Of a stretch of DNA of 64,000 nt, positions 26,152-35,738 are shown piece after piece. A program made the translations under genes and the position numbers. Where the stretch lies: assembly GCA_013036105.1 (NCBI GenBank), contig JAAXCX010000011.1:1-64000 (forward strand), given 5' to 3'. Under the pieces are notes generated by a model, which had not been told where the DNA came from, searched no databases, and saw only the letters and a program-made list of their open reading frames with translations. Source of the stretch: Vulcanimicrobiota bacterium (GTDB lineage: Bacteria; Vulcanimicrobiota; Vulcanimicrobiia; Vulcanimicrobiales; Vulcanimicrobiaceae). Numbering within the stretch: position 1 is the first letter of the stretch; the number at the start of each line of letters is the position of its first letter.

Positions 26152-29100
26152 ATGAAGTTCCGCCGCGTCTATTCGGCCCCCGGCGACCCCTACGCCGGCC
26201 TCACATTCGAACCCAGAACTTCGCGCATCGTCAATCCCGACGGCTCGGTGATTTTCGAGGCGAAAGACGTCATGGTGCCGACCGGCTGGAGCCAGGTCGC
26301 GACCGACGTGCTTTCCCAGAAGTATTGCCGTAAGGCGGGGGTTCCCAAAGCGCTCAAGCGCATCCCCGAGGAGGGTGTGCCGGAATGGCTGTGGCGCTCG
26401 GAGCCGGCCGACAACTCGGATTTCGGATCGGAGCGGGACTCGCGCGAGGTCTTCAATAGACTGGCAGGCTGCTGGACGTACTGGGGTTTCAAGCACGGCT
26501 ACTTCAACACTGAGGACGACGCGCAGATCTACTACGACGAGATGTGCGCCATGCTCGCGCGGCAGATTGGCGCCCCTAATTCGCCGCAGTGGTTTAATAC
26601 CGGATTGCACTGGGCGTACGGCATCTCGGGACCGTCGCAAGGCCATTACTTTGTCGATCCCATCGACCAGCAAGTAAAGCGCTCGACGAGCACGTACGAG
26701 CATCCGCAGGTCTCGGCGTGCTACATTCTTTCGATCGAGGACGACCTCGTAAACGAAGGCGGCATCTTCGACGGCGTCGTGCGCGAAGCGCGCATCTTTA
26801 AGGGCGGCAGCGGTTCGGGCGCTAACTTTTCCAAGCTCCGCGCTGCCGGTGAGAAACTGACGGGCGGCGGAACGAGCTCGGGTTTAATGTCCTTCCTGAA
26901 AGTTTTCGATCGCGCGGCCGGCGCGATTAAATCGGGCGGCACCACCCGCCGCGCAGCCAAGATGGTCGTGCTGAACGCCGACCATCCCGATATCGAACAA
27001 TTCGTGAATTGGAAAGTCCGGGAAGAGCAGAAAGTCTCCGATCTCGTCGCCGGTTCGATCGCGTGCGAGAAACACCTCAACGCGATCATGAAAGCTGCCC
27101 ACGACGAAACGCTGCCCGATAATGCGCGCCTCGATCCGGCGCTCAATCCTACGCTCAAGCTCGCCATGAAATCGGCGCTGGCCGCGGGCATTCCGCAAGC
27201 CAACATCCAGTACGCCTTGGACTTTGCCAAGCAAGGTTACAAGTATCTCGACGTCGCGACCTACGACACGGGCTGGGATTCGGAAGCCTACAATACCGTC
27301 TCCGGACAGAATTCGAATAACTCCGTTCGACTGACGAACGCATTTTTCGAGACGCTCGATCGCGACGAGGATTGGCATCTGACCGCACGCACGACCGGCG
27401 CGGTGCTCAAAACTATTAAAGCTTCGTCGCTCTGGGAACAGATCGCACTTGCCGCTTGGCAGTGCGCCGATCCCGGCATTCAATACGACGATACACTCCA
27501 AGAATGGCACACCTGCGCGAACGACGATCGGATCAATGCCACTAATCCCTGCAGTGAGTACTGTTTTATCGACGACACGGCGTGCAATCTTGCCAGCTTG
27601 AATCTGGTCAAGTTCTTAAAAGACGACGGCACTTTCGATGCACCGATCTTTGCCGAAGCGTCGCGCACGTGGACGACGACGCTTGAGATCTCGGTGACGA
27701 TGGGCCAGATGCCCTCAAAGGCGATCGCCGAAAAGAATCATGGCTACCGCACACTGGGGCTCGGATACGCCAACCTCGGCACGCTGCTCATGCGCATGGG
27801 CCTGCCCTATGATTCCGAAGAGGCCTTCGGCTGGTGCGCTGCGATTAGCGCGCTGATGACCGGCAGCGCGTACCGCGCATCAGCTGAGATGGCGCGCGAA
27901 TTAGGGCCGTTCGCCCGATTCGAAGCCAACGCCGAATCGATGCTGCGCGTGATCCGCAACCACCGTCGCGCTGCGTACGACGAACCCGATGCAGCCTACG
28001 AAGCGCTCACCGTGAAGCCCGTCACGCACTCGCCCACACTCTTCACCCAAGAGACGTGGGTCCTCGCGCGCAAAATGTGGGACGACGCGCTCACGATGGG
28101 CGAGGTCACCGGCTTCCGCAACGCGCAGACGGTCGTGATCGCTCCTACAGGTACTATAGCTTTAGAAATGGATTGCGACACGACCGGCATCGAGCCCGAC
28201 TTCGCGCTTGTGAAGTTCAAGAAGCTCGCGGGCGGCGGCTACTTCAAGATCGTCAACCAGTCGGTTGAGGCCGCGCTTCGCAAGCTTGGCTACAGCGAAC
28301 AGCAGATTCACGAGATCGAACTCTTCGCCAAGGGCACGGGATCGCTCGAGGGTACGCCGCATATTAACGCTGCGACCCTGCACGCGAAGGGCTTCGACGA
28401 TGCCATGATCGCGCGCATCGAAGCGGCACTGCCGTCAGCCTTCGAGCTGGAGTTTGCATTCAACAAATTCGTCCTTGGCGAAGAGTTCTGCACGCAAGCC
28501 TTGGGACTGCCGGCCGAGAAACTCGATCTGTGGAACTATTCCATCTTGCGCGACGGGCTTGGATTCACGCAACGGCAAATCGACGAAGCGTCCGATGTTA
28601 TCTGCGGCCGCATGACCCTCGAAGGTGCGCCACATTTAAAGGATGAGCACCTGTTTGTTTTCGATTGTGCCAACCCGTGCGGCAAACACGGCCAGCGCTT
28701 CATTCGTCCGCTCGCGCACATCGACATGATGGCCGCGGCGCAGCCGTTCGTCAGCGGCGCTATTAGCAAGTGTGTCATCGGCGACACGCTGCTAACGACT
28801 GCGGAAGGTCTCATACGCATCAAGTCTCTTCATCATGCCGAAACGCCGGATACATTCCGCTCGCACGAAATGAACGTTGCGTCACTGGCTGGAAATCAAA
28901 AGACTGACGCGTTCTATTACGGCGGGAAGAGGTCGGTCCGAGAGCTGCGATTGCGCAGTGGCCATCGCGTCGTAGGTACGCCCAATCATCGCGTGCTCAT
29001 CTGCAATGACGCCGGCCTTCAATGGCGCTACCTCGCCGATATCCGTCCTGGCGAGTATGTGGCAACTCAATATGGCGACGACATGTGGGCTTCGGCGCCT

Positions 29101-31068
29101 GCGCCTTTTGCCGATTTCGCGCCCACTCCGGCGTATGGCTGTCAAAAACGAGTAAAGATACCCGCCGAAATGACCGAAGATCTCGCGTTTTTTCTTGGCT
29201 CCTACGCCGCGGAAGGGCACACGACACGCGCGAACTACACGGTTTGGCTAACCAATTCAGATGAGGCAGTACTCACAAGACTGCAAGGGAATGTCGCCGA
29301 GACCTTCGGCCTCGCCGGTCGCATCGTTCGACAAGACGGAAAATGCCCACAACTAGCGGTTAGTTCCAAGACGCTCGTCGAGTTCATGGACTATCTGGGT
29401 TGCGGGTCAAGGGCGTCAAACAAACGTATCCCGGACGCGGTTCTCCGATGCCCGAAATCCATGGTTCTGCAATTCCTCAGTGGGCTGTCATTGGACGCTT
29501 ATACGACTAGCAACCAAATGATGAAATGGGCGATCTGCCTTGATTCGCCCGGCCTTTTGGACGATCTCCAGGCCGTTCTGACGAACCTCGGCATCGTTCA
29601 TAGCCGAATTGAAAAATTCAATCCTCAGTACGGTAAAAGTTATGGCGAGGTTTACGCATGCGGCCGCTACGCGCAGAAACTCGTCGAACTTGTACCCTTC
29701 CCCGAATCTCACAAGCAAGCCCGGGCGGCCATTCTTGGAACAATCACTACGGCTCAAAGCACGGCAGACATTATCCCCGGGCTCTCGGGACGAGAGCTGT
29801 ATGAGTTGGTGCCGGTGGGCCGCTCGGGTCGTAACGGACGGGGCACAAGTCTACGTCCGACGTACAGACATCTGGTCGATCCACGCACGAAGAACGTCTC
29901 GTGGGAGACCGTTGCGCGCTTGTCCGACGAGACGAACGTCGAGCTGCCCGAGTGGCTCGAGACAATTGTATCCAAGAAACTACATTTCAGCCCTGTTGAC
30001 TTGGTCGAAGATGCGGGCGAACGCGAAGTCTACGACATCTCCGTGCCGGCTACGCAAGCTTTCATCGGAAATGGGATCGTTAACCACAACACAATCAACT
30101 TTCCGCAAACGGCGACGGTCGGCGATGTTAAGGAAGCGTACCGCTACGCTTGGGAGCGCATGATTAAAGCGGTCGCGCTCTATCGCGACGGTTCTAAGCT
30201 TTCGCAGCCATTGGCTTCCACGTCCGATCTCGGCGGCGAGATAACCGAGGAAGTCCAACCGCCCGTCGCATTTCAACATCCCTTACAGATCGCCGAGCGC
30301 ATCGTTTACCGGTACATCGCAAAACGCCGCCGCATGCCGGAGCGGCGCAGCGGCTACACGCAAAAAGCAATCGTCGGAGGGCACAAAGTCTACCTGCGCA
30401 CGGGCGAATATGAAGGCGGCCAACTCGGCGAGATCTTCATCGACATGCACAAAGAAGGCGCTGCTTTCCGTTCGCTGATGAATAATTTCGCGATTGCGGT
30501 CTCGCTGGGCTTACAGCACGGCGTGCCGCTCGAGGAGTTCGTCGATGCGTTCACATTCACGCGCTTCGAGCCTAACGGACCGGTTGTCGGCCACGATCAC
30601 ATCAAGATGGCGACGTCCATTCTCGACTACATCTTCCGCGAGCTGGCGGTAAGCTATCTCGGCCGCTACGAACTCGCACACGTGCAGCCCGATATGGAGA
30701 TGGACTCGATGGGACCGGTTCGCGAGGAAGATTACTTCGGCGAAGAGGCCGGCGAAGTGCAGTACGTCACCGCGGGCGTCAGCGAGAAAATGCATCCGAC
30801 CAGCTCGCATCTTCGGATGAATGGATCGGCGCCGCACGCCCAAACCCTCGACGTCGTCGATCGCGTGATCGAAAGCGCCGGCAACGCTCCGGCGATGGCG
30901 ACGGCGGGTACGGCGACCGCCGTAGCCGTTAAGACGGCGCAAATCTCGGCGGCTAAGGCCAAGGGCTACACTGGAAACGCGTGTTCGGACTGCGGGCAAC
31001 TGACGATGGTCCGTAACGGCTCGTGCGAAAAGTGCGACTCTTGTGGAGCGACGAGCGGCTGTAGCTAG
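26152..31068 (+). CDS. nrdJ: Vitamin B12-dependent (class II) ribonucleotide reductase, intein-containing
   Basis: 1638 residues as translated; about 1198 after intein removal. The enzyme makes deoxyribonucleotides using adenosylcobalamin. Extein landmarks are the first active-site Cys in VSACYILS (about 190), the NPCSEY loop (about 466), CNLASLNL, and the C-terminal Zn-ribbon with repeated CxxC pairs ending CGATSGCS, which carries the redox cysteines. The intein (residues 874-1313) splits the conserved SGAISK/TINFP substrate-site segment. ATG 26152 has AAGGAG 5 nt upstream. NrdR-like boxes lie in the leader, and a decayed TPR gene follows the stop directly. Confidence 0.95.
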   Translation: MKFRRVYSAPGDPYAGLTFEPRTSRIVNPDGSVIFEAKDVMVPTGWSQVATDVLSQKYCRKAGVPKALKRIPEEGVPEWLWRSEPADNSDFGSERDSREVFNRLAGCWTYWGFKHGYFNTEDDAQIYYDEMCAMLARQIGAPNSPQWFNTGLHWAYGISGPSQGHYFVDPIDQQVKRSTSTYEHPQVSACYILSIEDDLVNEGGIFDGVVREARIFKGGSGSGANFSKLRAAGEKLTGGGTSSGLMSFLKVFDRAAGAIKSGGTTRRAAKMVVLNADHPDIEQFVNWKVREEQKVSDLVAGSIACEKHLNAIMKAAHDETLPDNARLDPALNPTLKLAMKSALAAGIPQANIQYALDFAKQGYKYLDVATYDTGWDSEAYNTVSGQNSNNSVRLTNAFFETLDRDEDWHLTARTTGAVLKTIKASSLWEQIALAAWQCADPGIQYDDTLQEWHTCANDDRINATNPCSEYCFIDDTACNLASLNLVKFLKDDGTFDAPIFAEASRTWTTTLEISVTMGQMPSKAIAEKNHGYRTLGLGYANLGTLLMRMGLPYDSEEAFGWCAAISALMTGSAYRASAEMARELGPFARFEANAESMLRVIRNHRRAAYDEPDAAYEALTVKPVTHSPTLFTQETWVLARKMWDDALTMGEVTGFRNAQTVVIAPTGTIALEMDCDTTGIEPDFALVKFKKLAGGGYFKIVNQSVEAALRKLGYSEQQIHEIELFAKGTGSLEGTPHINAATLHAKGFDDAMIARIEAALPSAFELEFAFNKFVLGEEFCTQALGLPAEKLDLWNYSILRDGLGFTQRQIDEASDVICGRMTLEGAPHLKDEHLFVFDCANPCGKHGQRFIRPLAHIDMMAAAQPFVSGAISKCVIGDTLLTTAEGLIRIKSLHHAETPDTFRSHEMNVASLAGNQKTDAFYYGGKRSVRELRLRSGHRVVGTPNHRVLICNDAGLQWRYLADIRPGEYVATQYGDDMWASAPAPFADFAPTPAYGCQKRVKIPAEMTEDLAFFLGSYAAEGHTTRANYTVWLTNSDEAVLTRLQGNVAETFGLAGRIVRQDGKCPQLAVSSKTLVEFMDYLGCGSRASNKRIPDAVLRCPKSMVLQFLSGLSLDAYTTSNQMMKWAICLDSPGLLDDLQAVLTNLGIVHSRIEKFNPQYGKSYGEVYACGRYAQKLVELVPFPESHKQARAAILGTITTAQSTADIIPGLSGRELYELVPVGRSGRNGRGTSLRPTYRHLVDPRTKNVSWETVARLSDETNVELPEWLETIVSKKLHFSPVDLVEDAGEREVYDISVPATQAFIGNGIVNHNTINFPQTATVGDVKEAYRYAWERMIKAVALYRDGSKLSQPLASTSDLGGEITEEVQPPVAFQHPLQIAERIVYRYIAKRRRMPERRSGYTQKAIVGGHKVYLRTGEYEGGQLGEIFIDMHKEGAAFRSLMNNFAIAVSLGLQHGVPLEEFVDAFTFTRFEPNGPVVGHDHIKMATSILDYIFRELAVSYLGRYELAHVQPDMEMDSMGPVREEDYFGEEAGEVQYVTAGVSEKMHPTSSHLRMNGSAPHAQTLDVVDRVIESAGNAPAMATAGTATAVAVKTAQISAAKAKGYTGNACSDCGQLTMVRNGSCEKCDSCGATSGCS
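28771..30090 (+). mobile_element. Intein with LAGLIDADG-type homing endonuclease in nrdJ
   Basis: 440 residues starting with Cys1 ([13 protein letters not shown], block A) and ending VNHN, with extein Thr as +1 nucleophile. Block B is [14 protein letters not shown], with the TxxH motif. The endonuclease region has one good motif, [10 protein letters not shown] (about nrdJ residue 1011), and a second, [11 protein letters not shown] (about 1105). In the second the residue aligned with the usual catalytic Asp is Ala. Block F is [16 protein letters not shown]. Splicing residues look intact; homing activity may be lost. Confidence 0.93.
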
Positions 31069-31306
31069 AATACCTCGAACGCGCAATTCAGGACTTCAAG
31101 CAAGTCATCAAAGTCGCGCCAGATTATGCAATGCCGCGCTCTCTGATTCCCAGGCAGCGCTGAAGATTCAGCCAAAGTGCGCCCCCTGCCTATACGGGCG
31201 CGGTATCGCAAAAGACATACTGGGCGACAGCGCCGGCATCGCTAAGGCTAAGGCAATGAGCCGGACCGCGAAAATGTTCCGAGAAGATGGAGTATCCACG
31301 CCGTAG
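31069..31306 (+). pseudogene. Remnant of a TPR-repeat protein
   Basis: Directly after the nrdJ stop, one frame reads a TPR-like helix (LERAIQDFKQVIKVAPDYA). A different frame continues it as ALSDSQAALKIQPKCA, LYGRGIAKDILGD and a tail ending in GV. This combination resembles the last two repeats of a TPR protein broken by a frameshift and missing its N-terminal part. No start or ribosome-binding site is convincing. Confidence 0.6.
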
Positions 31307-31334
31307 CCGGTTGCGCTACGCGCAGGCGGTGGCT

Positions 31335-31733
31335 CTATCGCTTCTTTTTTGCTGTTGAGTTCAGCTTTACCGCCGCGCGAATGAGATTCTTAAAAGCTGA
31401 TTCATCGATTTTATCGCCTTCATGAATATCGATGGCGCGTCTGACATTTCCGTCTAGACTAGCGTTGAAGAGGCGCCCGGCAGCCGTTAACGAGGCGCCT
31501 TTGTAAAATGTCAGCTTGACATGATTCTTGTATGATTCGCCGGTGCAGATACCGCCGTTATGAGACCAAACCGGAACCCCTCGCCATTTCCATTCCTCGA
31601 CGACTTCCGGATCCGCCTCGCGAATGAGCTTGCGCATAGGAGCAAGTGTTTTCCCGCGCCAGTCGCCGAGTTCTGCGATTCTCCCACTGATGAGCTGAGA
31701 CGGCGTTTTTGCCGGCTTCTTTTCTGACTTCAT
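31335..31733 (-). CDS. DUF1801 / YdhG-like protein
   Basis: 132 residues from ATG 31733; an in-frame extension upstream looks non-coding. It contains RKLIREADPEVVEEWKW, the VPVWSHNGGICTGESYK segment and a YKGASL/LF motif of the YdhG/DUF1801 fold, then a lysine-rich C-terminus (STAKKKR). The family is small, cytoplasmic and of unknown biochemical role. It lies downstream of the amidohydrolase gene on the same strand. Confidence 0.82.
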   Translation of the reverse strand: MKSEKKPAKTPSQLISGRIAELGDWRGKTLAPMRKLIREADPEVVEEWKWRGVPVWSHNGGICTGESYKNHVKLTFYKGASLTAAGRLFNASLDGNVRRAIDIHEGDKIDESAFKNLIRAAVKLNSTAKKKR

Positions 31734-31771
31734 CTCTATCGCTTCGAGTTGCTCATCTCCAAATCCGGCGC

Positions 31772-32938
31772 TTATAAATAGCTTCGGCGGCCGCCGCGCA
31801 ACGTGAGCCGCACGTCCGCGAGCGCGCCGATGTTCGCCGCGGGGTCGCCGCGCAACACGGTGAGGTCCGCTTCGTACCCCGGCGCTATCCGCCCGAGGCG
31901 ATCGGCGTCTCCAAAGAACTGCGCCGGCGTCCGCGTCACCGAAGCCAATATCTGCGCGAAACTCATTCCGGCAGCTTCCATGAGCGCATACTCGTCGGAC
32001 GGGTCGGGATCTATCGCGCCGAGATCCGTTCCGAAAAGCACGGTGCCACCGGCAGCGATCCAAGCGCGCAGTTGCCCTAAAGCCGCGTTTGTTATCTGGT
32101 CCTGCTCGGATACCCGATCGTGGCGCGCAAAATACTTCCACAGCGTCAACGTCGGAGTCAACGCGACGTTTCGCTCGCGCGCGGCTTCAAAGATCGCCTC
32201 GCTCCAAGGTCCGGAGTGCGGAGTCGTGTGCGCGATCACGTCCACTCCACCGCGAAGGGCCGCCAGTACGTCGTCACCCGTTGCCGGGTGCGCGAACACG
32301 GGCTTTCCGGCACGATGTGCTTCTTCCACAACCGCGGAGATGATCTCCACGGAAAACGCGGACGCCTCCGAAGCCGCGCGCTGCACGAACAATTTGATGG
32401 CGTCAACGCCAGCCCCCAAAAGCGCTTTTGTCGCTTCAGCCGCTTGCGCAGCATCTGCCACTTCGGGCATGGTCGTCGGCATAACGCTCATCATCCGCAT
32501 CACGGTCTCTGAAGGCAGCGCGCCCGGCGATACCAGGCCCGCTCCGGTGGACCGGATTCTGGGACCGGCGACCTCGCCCGATTCGATTCGCCGCCGGAGA
32601 GCGCGCGTATTCTCCCATGGCGACGAGAGGTCGAAAACGCTCGTAAAACCGTAGCGCGAAAACGTGTCTTGTAACTGGCGTGTAAGTTCCGGCGCAGGGA
32701 TCTCAGTTGCAGCCGACCATTTTCGTTCAAAGAAATGCACGTGGCTGTTCGAAAGGCCGGGAAGGACGGTACATCCTGAACAGTCGAGGATTTCACAACC
32801 GTGAGGCACGGCGACGCTGCGCGGCCCCGCCGCCACGATCTTTCCATCTTTCAGCAGAACGACGCCGTCACGAAGCGGCGCGTCGTGCGCACTCATGTAG
32901 ACGGTTCCGCCGACGAGCGCGAGCGGCGAGGCGCGCAT
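31772..32938 (-). CDS. Amidohydrolase-superfamily enzyme (imidazolonepropionase-like)
   Basis: 388 residues. A metal-dependent TIM-barrel hydrolase. Metal-site elements are SNSHVHFF (HxH), AIKLFV (Lys at strand 4), VFAHPATGDD, VIAHTTPHSG and the terminal Asp in VLFGTDLGAIDP. It ends with the RIAPGYEADLTVL signature of the small beta domain. There is no signal peptide. The substrate is unknown; relatives act on cyclic amides, prolidase-type dipeptides or imidazolonepropionate. ATG 32938 lies 4 nt after the small gene upstream, so they form an operon. Confidence 0.88.
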   Translation of the reverse strand: MRASPLALVGGTVYMSAHDAPLRDGVVLLKDGKIVAAGPRSVAVPHGCEILDCSGCTVLPGLSNSHVHFFERKWSAATEIPAPELTRQLQDTFSRYGFTSVFDLSSPWENTRALRRRIESGEVAGPRIRSTGAGLVSPGALPSETVMRMMSVMPTTMPEVADAAQAAEATKALLGAGVDAIKLFVQRAASEASAFSVEIISAVVEEAHRAGKPVFAHPATGDDVLAALRGGVDVIAHTTPHSGPWSEAIFEAARERNVALTPTLTLWKYFARHDRVSEQDQITNAALGQLRAWIAAGGTVLFGTDLGAIDPDPSDEYALMEAAGMSFAQILASVTRTPAQFFGDADRLGRIAPGYEADLTVLRGDPAANIGALADVRLTLRGGRRSYL

Positions 32939-32942
32939 CGTA

Positions 32943-33245
32943 CTATTCCGATTCCGTTTCAGGCTCGGGTTCCGGGTCGGGAATGTCCCGAATGCTGAGT
33001 CCCAACGAACGGTGAAATTCGATGCTCTCGGTAAGCGCAGCGGCAATATCGTCGCGTTCGCCGTGATCTTCGCGGAGTTTGCGAAGGCGCTCGCGGCTCT
33101 CGCGGAGTTTTCGAGCGTAGCCTTCCAGTACGGCGCCCGGAACCTCAAGTGCGTCGGGCGGTGCACTGACCCAGGCTTCCATCGCGTCGAATGCCTCGCG
33201 GCCTTGGCGCCGCGCGGCAGCTAGTTCATCGCTATAGATTGCCAT
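32943..33245 (-). CDS. Small hypothetical coiled-coil protein with acidic tail
   Basis: 100 residues from ATG 33245. It is Ala-rich at the N-terminus, has an amphipathic Arg/Glu-rich helix in the middle (RKLRESRERLRKLRED) and ends in a repetitive PEPEPETESE acidic tail. I recognise no domain. It lies 3 nt after the HD-domain gene and 4 nt before the amidohydrolase gene, so it is co-transcribed. Confidence 0.65.
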   Translation of the reverse strand: MAIYSDELAAARRQGREAFDAMEAWVSAPPDALEVPGAVLEGYARKLRESRERLRKLREDHGERDDIAAALTESIEFHRSLGLSIRDIPDPEPEPETESE

Positions 33246-33248
33246 GCG

Positions 33249-33944
33249 CTACATCGCCGTGCCGTTAAACGACTCGCGATCGAGCGCGTCGAGAAACTGA
33301 CGCAGCTCCGTAACTCTCACCGCTCCCATCGCGCGCGCGGTGCGCGTCACAAGCTTCGGTGGAATGTCGTTCAAGAACGATCGCAGCGATTTCACGGCCC
33401 CGGCGAAATCCGGCTTCGCGCTTCCCGTCAGCGAGAGCATGCGAGCAGCTCCAATGGCCCCCAGGAAATCGAGCGAGTCGGCATCGTGCAGCACGATCGC
33501 TTCGGGCTGCGTTCCGGGATCGCGGTAGTACATGTGACCGCGCTCCGCAGCTGCGACCGCGGCGTACTTCTGCATAGGAAATCCCGCCGATCGCAGGATC
33601 GCTGCGCTCGAAAGCGCTGCGCAGTCACCGTGCTCCATCTTCGGATCGGCGCACGGCTGGAAGGCACCCAGATCATGCAAAAACGCAGCCGCGAACAACA
33701 CATCGTCGTCTAACTTGAGGCCGTCGCCTTGCGCCAGCGCAAGCGCGACACGGTAGTTCCGTTCCGAATGCTGCCACCCCCAGGCCGGGTGTTTAAATGT
33801 CGAGCGGGCCAGTTGATAAACGGCTACCTTCCATGGCGCGTTCAACGCAATTCCGGTCGCGGTCGCGCTCGCAGCTCCCGAACTCTGGCCGCCGATTGTC
33901 CCGGTCAATGCTATGAGGAGCGCCGTCGTCGTGTAAAATCTCAT
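33249..33944 (-). CDS. Exported HD-domain protein
   Basis: 231 residues with a signal peptide (about 1-24). The HD metal-site residues are in order: HSERNYRVALALA, FLHDLGAF (HD pair), a middle His region and LHDADSLDFLG. This fits a metal-dependent phosphohydrolase, unusual outside the cytoplasm. It diverges from the msrA gene with 53 bp between starts and leads a small minus-strand operon. Confidence 0.82.
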   Translation of the reverse strand: MRFYTTTALLIALTGTIGGQSSGAASATATGIALNAPWKVAVYQLARSTFKHPAWGWQHSERNYRVALALAQGDGLKLDDDVLFAAAFLHDLGAFQPCADPKMEHGDCAALSSAAILRSAGFPMQKYAAVAAAERGHMYYRDPGTQPEAIVLHDADSLDFLGAIGAARMLSLTGSAKPDFAGAVKSLRSFLNDIPPKLVTRTARAMGAVRVTELRQFLDALDRESFNGTAM

Positions 33945-33997
33945 GCGGGCGGCTTGATTGCCGCATCCAAGACAACCTGCCGCGCGTTATATCGAAT

Positions 33998-34600
33998 ATG
34001 AAACGTGCGCTCGCCCTGATTTTCGGCCTCTCCTTGCTGCTGCCGGCAACGGTCTCCGCCGCGCCGTTACAACATGTCGTTCTCGCGGGCGGATGTTTTT
34101 GGGGCATGCAGGCTGTCTTTGAACCTCTCAAGGGCGTCGCCAAAGTTGTCGCCGGCTACTCGGGCGGGAACGCTCTTACGGCGCATTACGACATCGTCAG
34201 CACCGGGCTGACCGGGCACGCGGAATCGGTTGAAGTCACTTACGACCCGACGCGCATCTCGTTCAAGCAATTGCTCGACGTCTATTTCTTGGTCGCACAC
34301 GATCCGACCGAACTCAACCGCCAAGGTCCCGACGACGGAACGCAGTACCGCTCCGAGATCTTTTACGCGACGCCGGCCCAACGCGACGAAGCGCAAACCT
34401 ACATCAGGCATCTGACCAGCGCCAAAGTCTACGCCGGTCCTATCGTCACCAAAATCGAGCCGTTACGCGCGTTCTATCCCGCCGAAGCCTACCATCAGGA
34501 CTTCATGGCGCATAATCCGGATAATCCATATATCGTTTATAACGACAAGCCGAAACTCGCGGCTTTACGCCATCGCTTTCCGCACCTGATCCGTAACTAA
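33998..34600 (+). CDS. msrA: Exported peptide-methionine (S)-S-oxide reductase
   Basis: 200 residues. The signal peptide (1-22) is followed by the MsrA core with the active-site motif AGGCFWGMQAVF. FDVY-type core sequence ISFKQLLDVYFL and TQYRSEIFY follow, and the C-terminus is AYHQDF. It repairs methionine sulfoxide outside the cytoplasm. Downstream resolving Cys residues, present in many MsrA, are not evident. No msrB is adjacent. Confidence 0.93.
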   Translation: MKRALALIFGLSLLLPATVSAAPLQHVVLAGGCFWGMQAVFEPLKGVAKVVAGYSGGNALTAHYDIVSTGLTGHAESVEVTYDPTRISFKQLLDVYFLVAHDPTELNRQGPDDGTQYRSEIFYATPAQRDEAQTYIRHLTSAKVYAGPIVTKIEPLRAFYPAEAYHQDFMAHNPDNPYIVYNDKPKLAALRHRFPHLIRN

Positions 34601-34637
34601 ACAGGCGCACAAATAACGCGCGCGGAAAGCGCGCCTC

Positions 34638-35738
34638 GTGACGACTTTCGTCAGAGCACCCGTGGCGCCCGGAGCGCGCACGCTCGCCGCCGAGTGGTAT
34701 CTCTCCGCCGAGATTCGCGCACGCGAAGACGACCGTATCTTCTCCCGCTCGTGGATCTATGCGGCGCGCGAGGAGGATCTCGCGCAAGCCGGATCCTTCG
34801 TCACCTGTGAGATAGCGGGCGAAAGCCTCATCGTCACGCGCGATCGAGCCGGCACGCTGCGCGCATTTTACAACGTCTGCCGTCACCGCGGCACGCGGCT
34901 GTGCACGAAGGAGCGCGGCACGTTCAAGGGTACAATTCAATGTCCGTATCACGCGTGGACGTACGGCCTCGACGGAAAACTCCGCGCCGCGCGTAACATG
35001 GACGGCATTGAAGGCTTCGATCCGGCGGAGTATCCGCTGCGCGAAGCGCGGGTCGCGTCGTTCGAAGGCTTCGTCTTCGCGGCGGTCGATCCGCGGAAAT
35101 CACTCGACGACGCATTTTCACCGCTTGCCGGCCGCTTTTCCGCGTGGCGCCTGCCGGAGCTGCGGCGTGCTGCCTCGATCGCCTACGACGCCGCGTGTAA
35201 TTGGAAGCTCGTCTTTCAGAATTACTCCGAATGCTACCATTGCCCGGTCATCCATCCTCAGTTGGAGCGCCTTTCGTCATCCGACAGCGGGCACAACGAT
35301 CTGCTTGAAGGGCCGTTCTTAGGCGGGTATTCCGAATTGCGCGATTCCGCGACAACGCTCAGTGCGAACGGGAAAACGCGCCGCCCGCTTCTGGCCGGCG
35401 AAGAGAACCGATCGCGTGTCTATTATTACACGATCTTTCCGTCGATGCTGCTGAGCCTGCACCCGGATTATGTCATGGTCCACTCGGTCCAGCCGCTGGA
35501 CGCCGGACACACGCGCATTACTTGCGATTGGCTCTTCGATCCGCAGACCATGCGAATGCCTGACTTTGACTGTTCGGACGCCGTCGAATTTTGGGATCTC
35601 ACCAACCGGCAAGACTGGGCCGTCAACGAACTCACGCAGCGCGGCGTCGCTTCGCGCGCGTACGCGCCCGGCCCGTACTCGCAGCAAGAGGGCTTGCTCG
35701 ACGCGTTCGACCGCCACTACAAACAGGTCATGCAGTAA
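34638..35738 (+). CDS. Rieske-type aromatic-ring-hydroxylating dioxygenase alpha subunit
   Basis: 366 residues. The Rieske [2Fe-2S] motif is CRHRGTRLC then QCPYHAW (CxH...CxxH, about residues 82-106). The catalytic Fe(II) site is NYSECYHCPVIHP plus a later Asp in NRQDW. The family includes choline/betaine monooxygenases and aromatic-ring dioxygenases. No ferredoxin, reductase or beta subunit is nearby, so the substrate is open. GTG 34638 with GGAAAG upstream. The APC permease begins at the next base after its stop. Confidence 0.9.
   Translation: MTTFVRAPVAPGARTLAAEWYLSAEIRAREDDRIFSRSWIYAAREEDLAQAGSFVTCEIAGESLIVTRDRAGTLRAFYNVCRHRGTRLCTKERGTFKGTIQCPYHAWTYGLDGKLRAARNMDGIEGFDPAEYPLREARVASFEGFVFAAVDPRKSLDDAFSPLAGRFSAWRLPELRRAASIAYDAACNWKLVFQNYSECYHCPVIHPQLERLSSSDSGHNDLLEGPFLGGYSELRDSATTLSANGKTRRPLLAGEENRSRVYYYTIFPSMLLSLHPDYVMVHSVQPLDAGHTRITCDWLFDPQTMRMPDFDCSDAVEFWDLTNRQDWAVNELTQRGVASRAYAPGPYSQQEGLLDAFDRHYKQVMQ

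Noticed and set aside
31734-32141. N-terminal extension of the DUF1801 frame over the amidohydrolase 3' end
   Set aside because: The Arg-rich sequence has no family match and is antiphase to the real amidohydrolase. The domain begins at ATG 31733.
33012-33224. Plus-strand small frame opposite the 100-residue hypothetical
   Set aside because: No ribosome-binding site or motif. The minus-strand frame fits the operon spacing of 3 and 4 nt.
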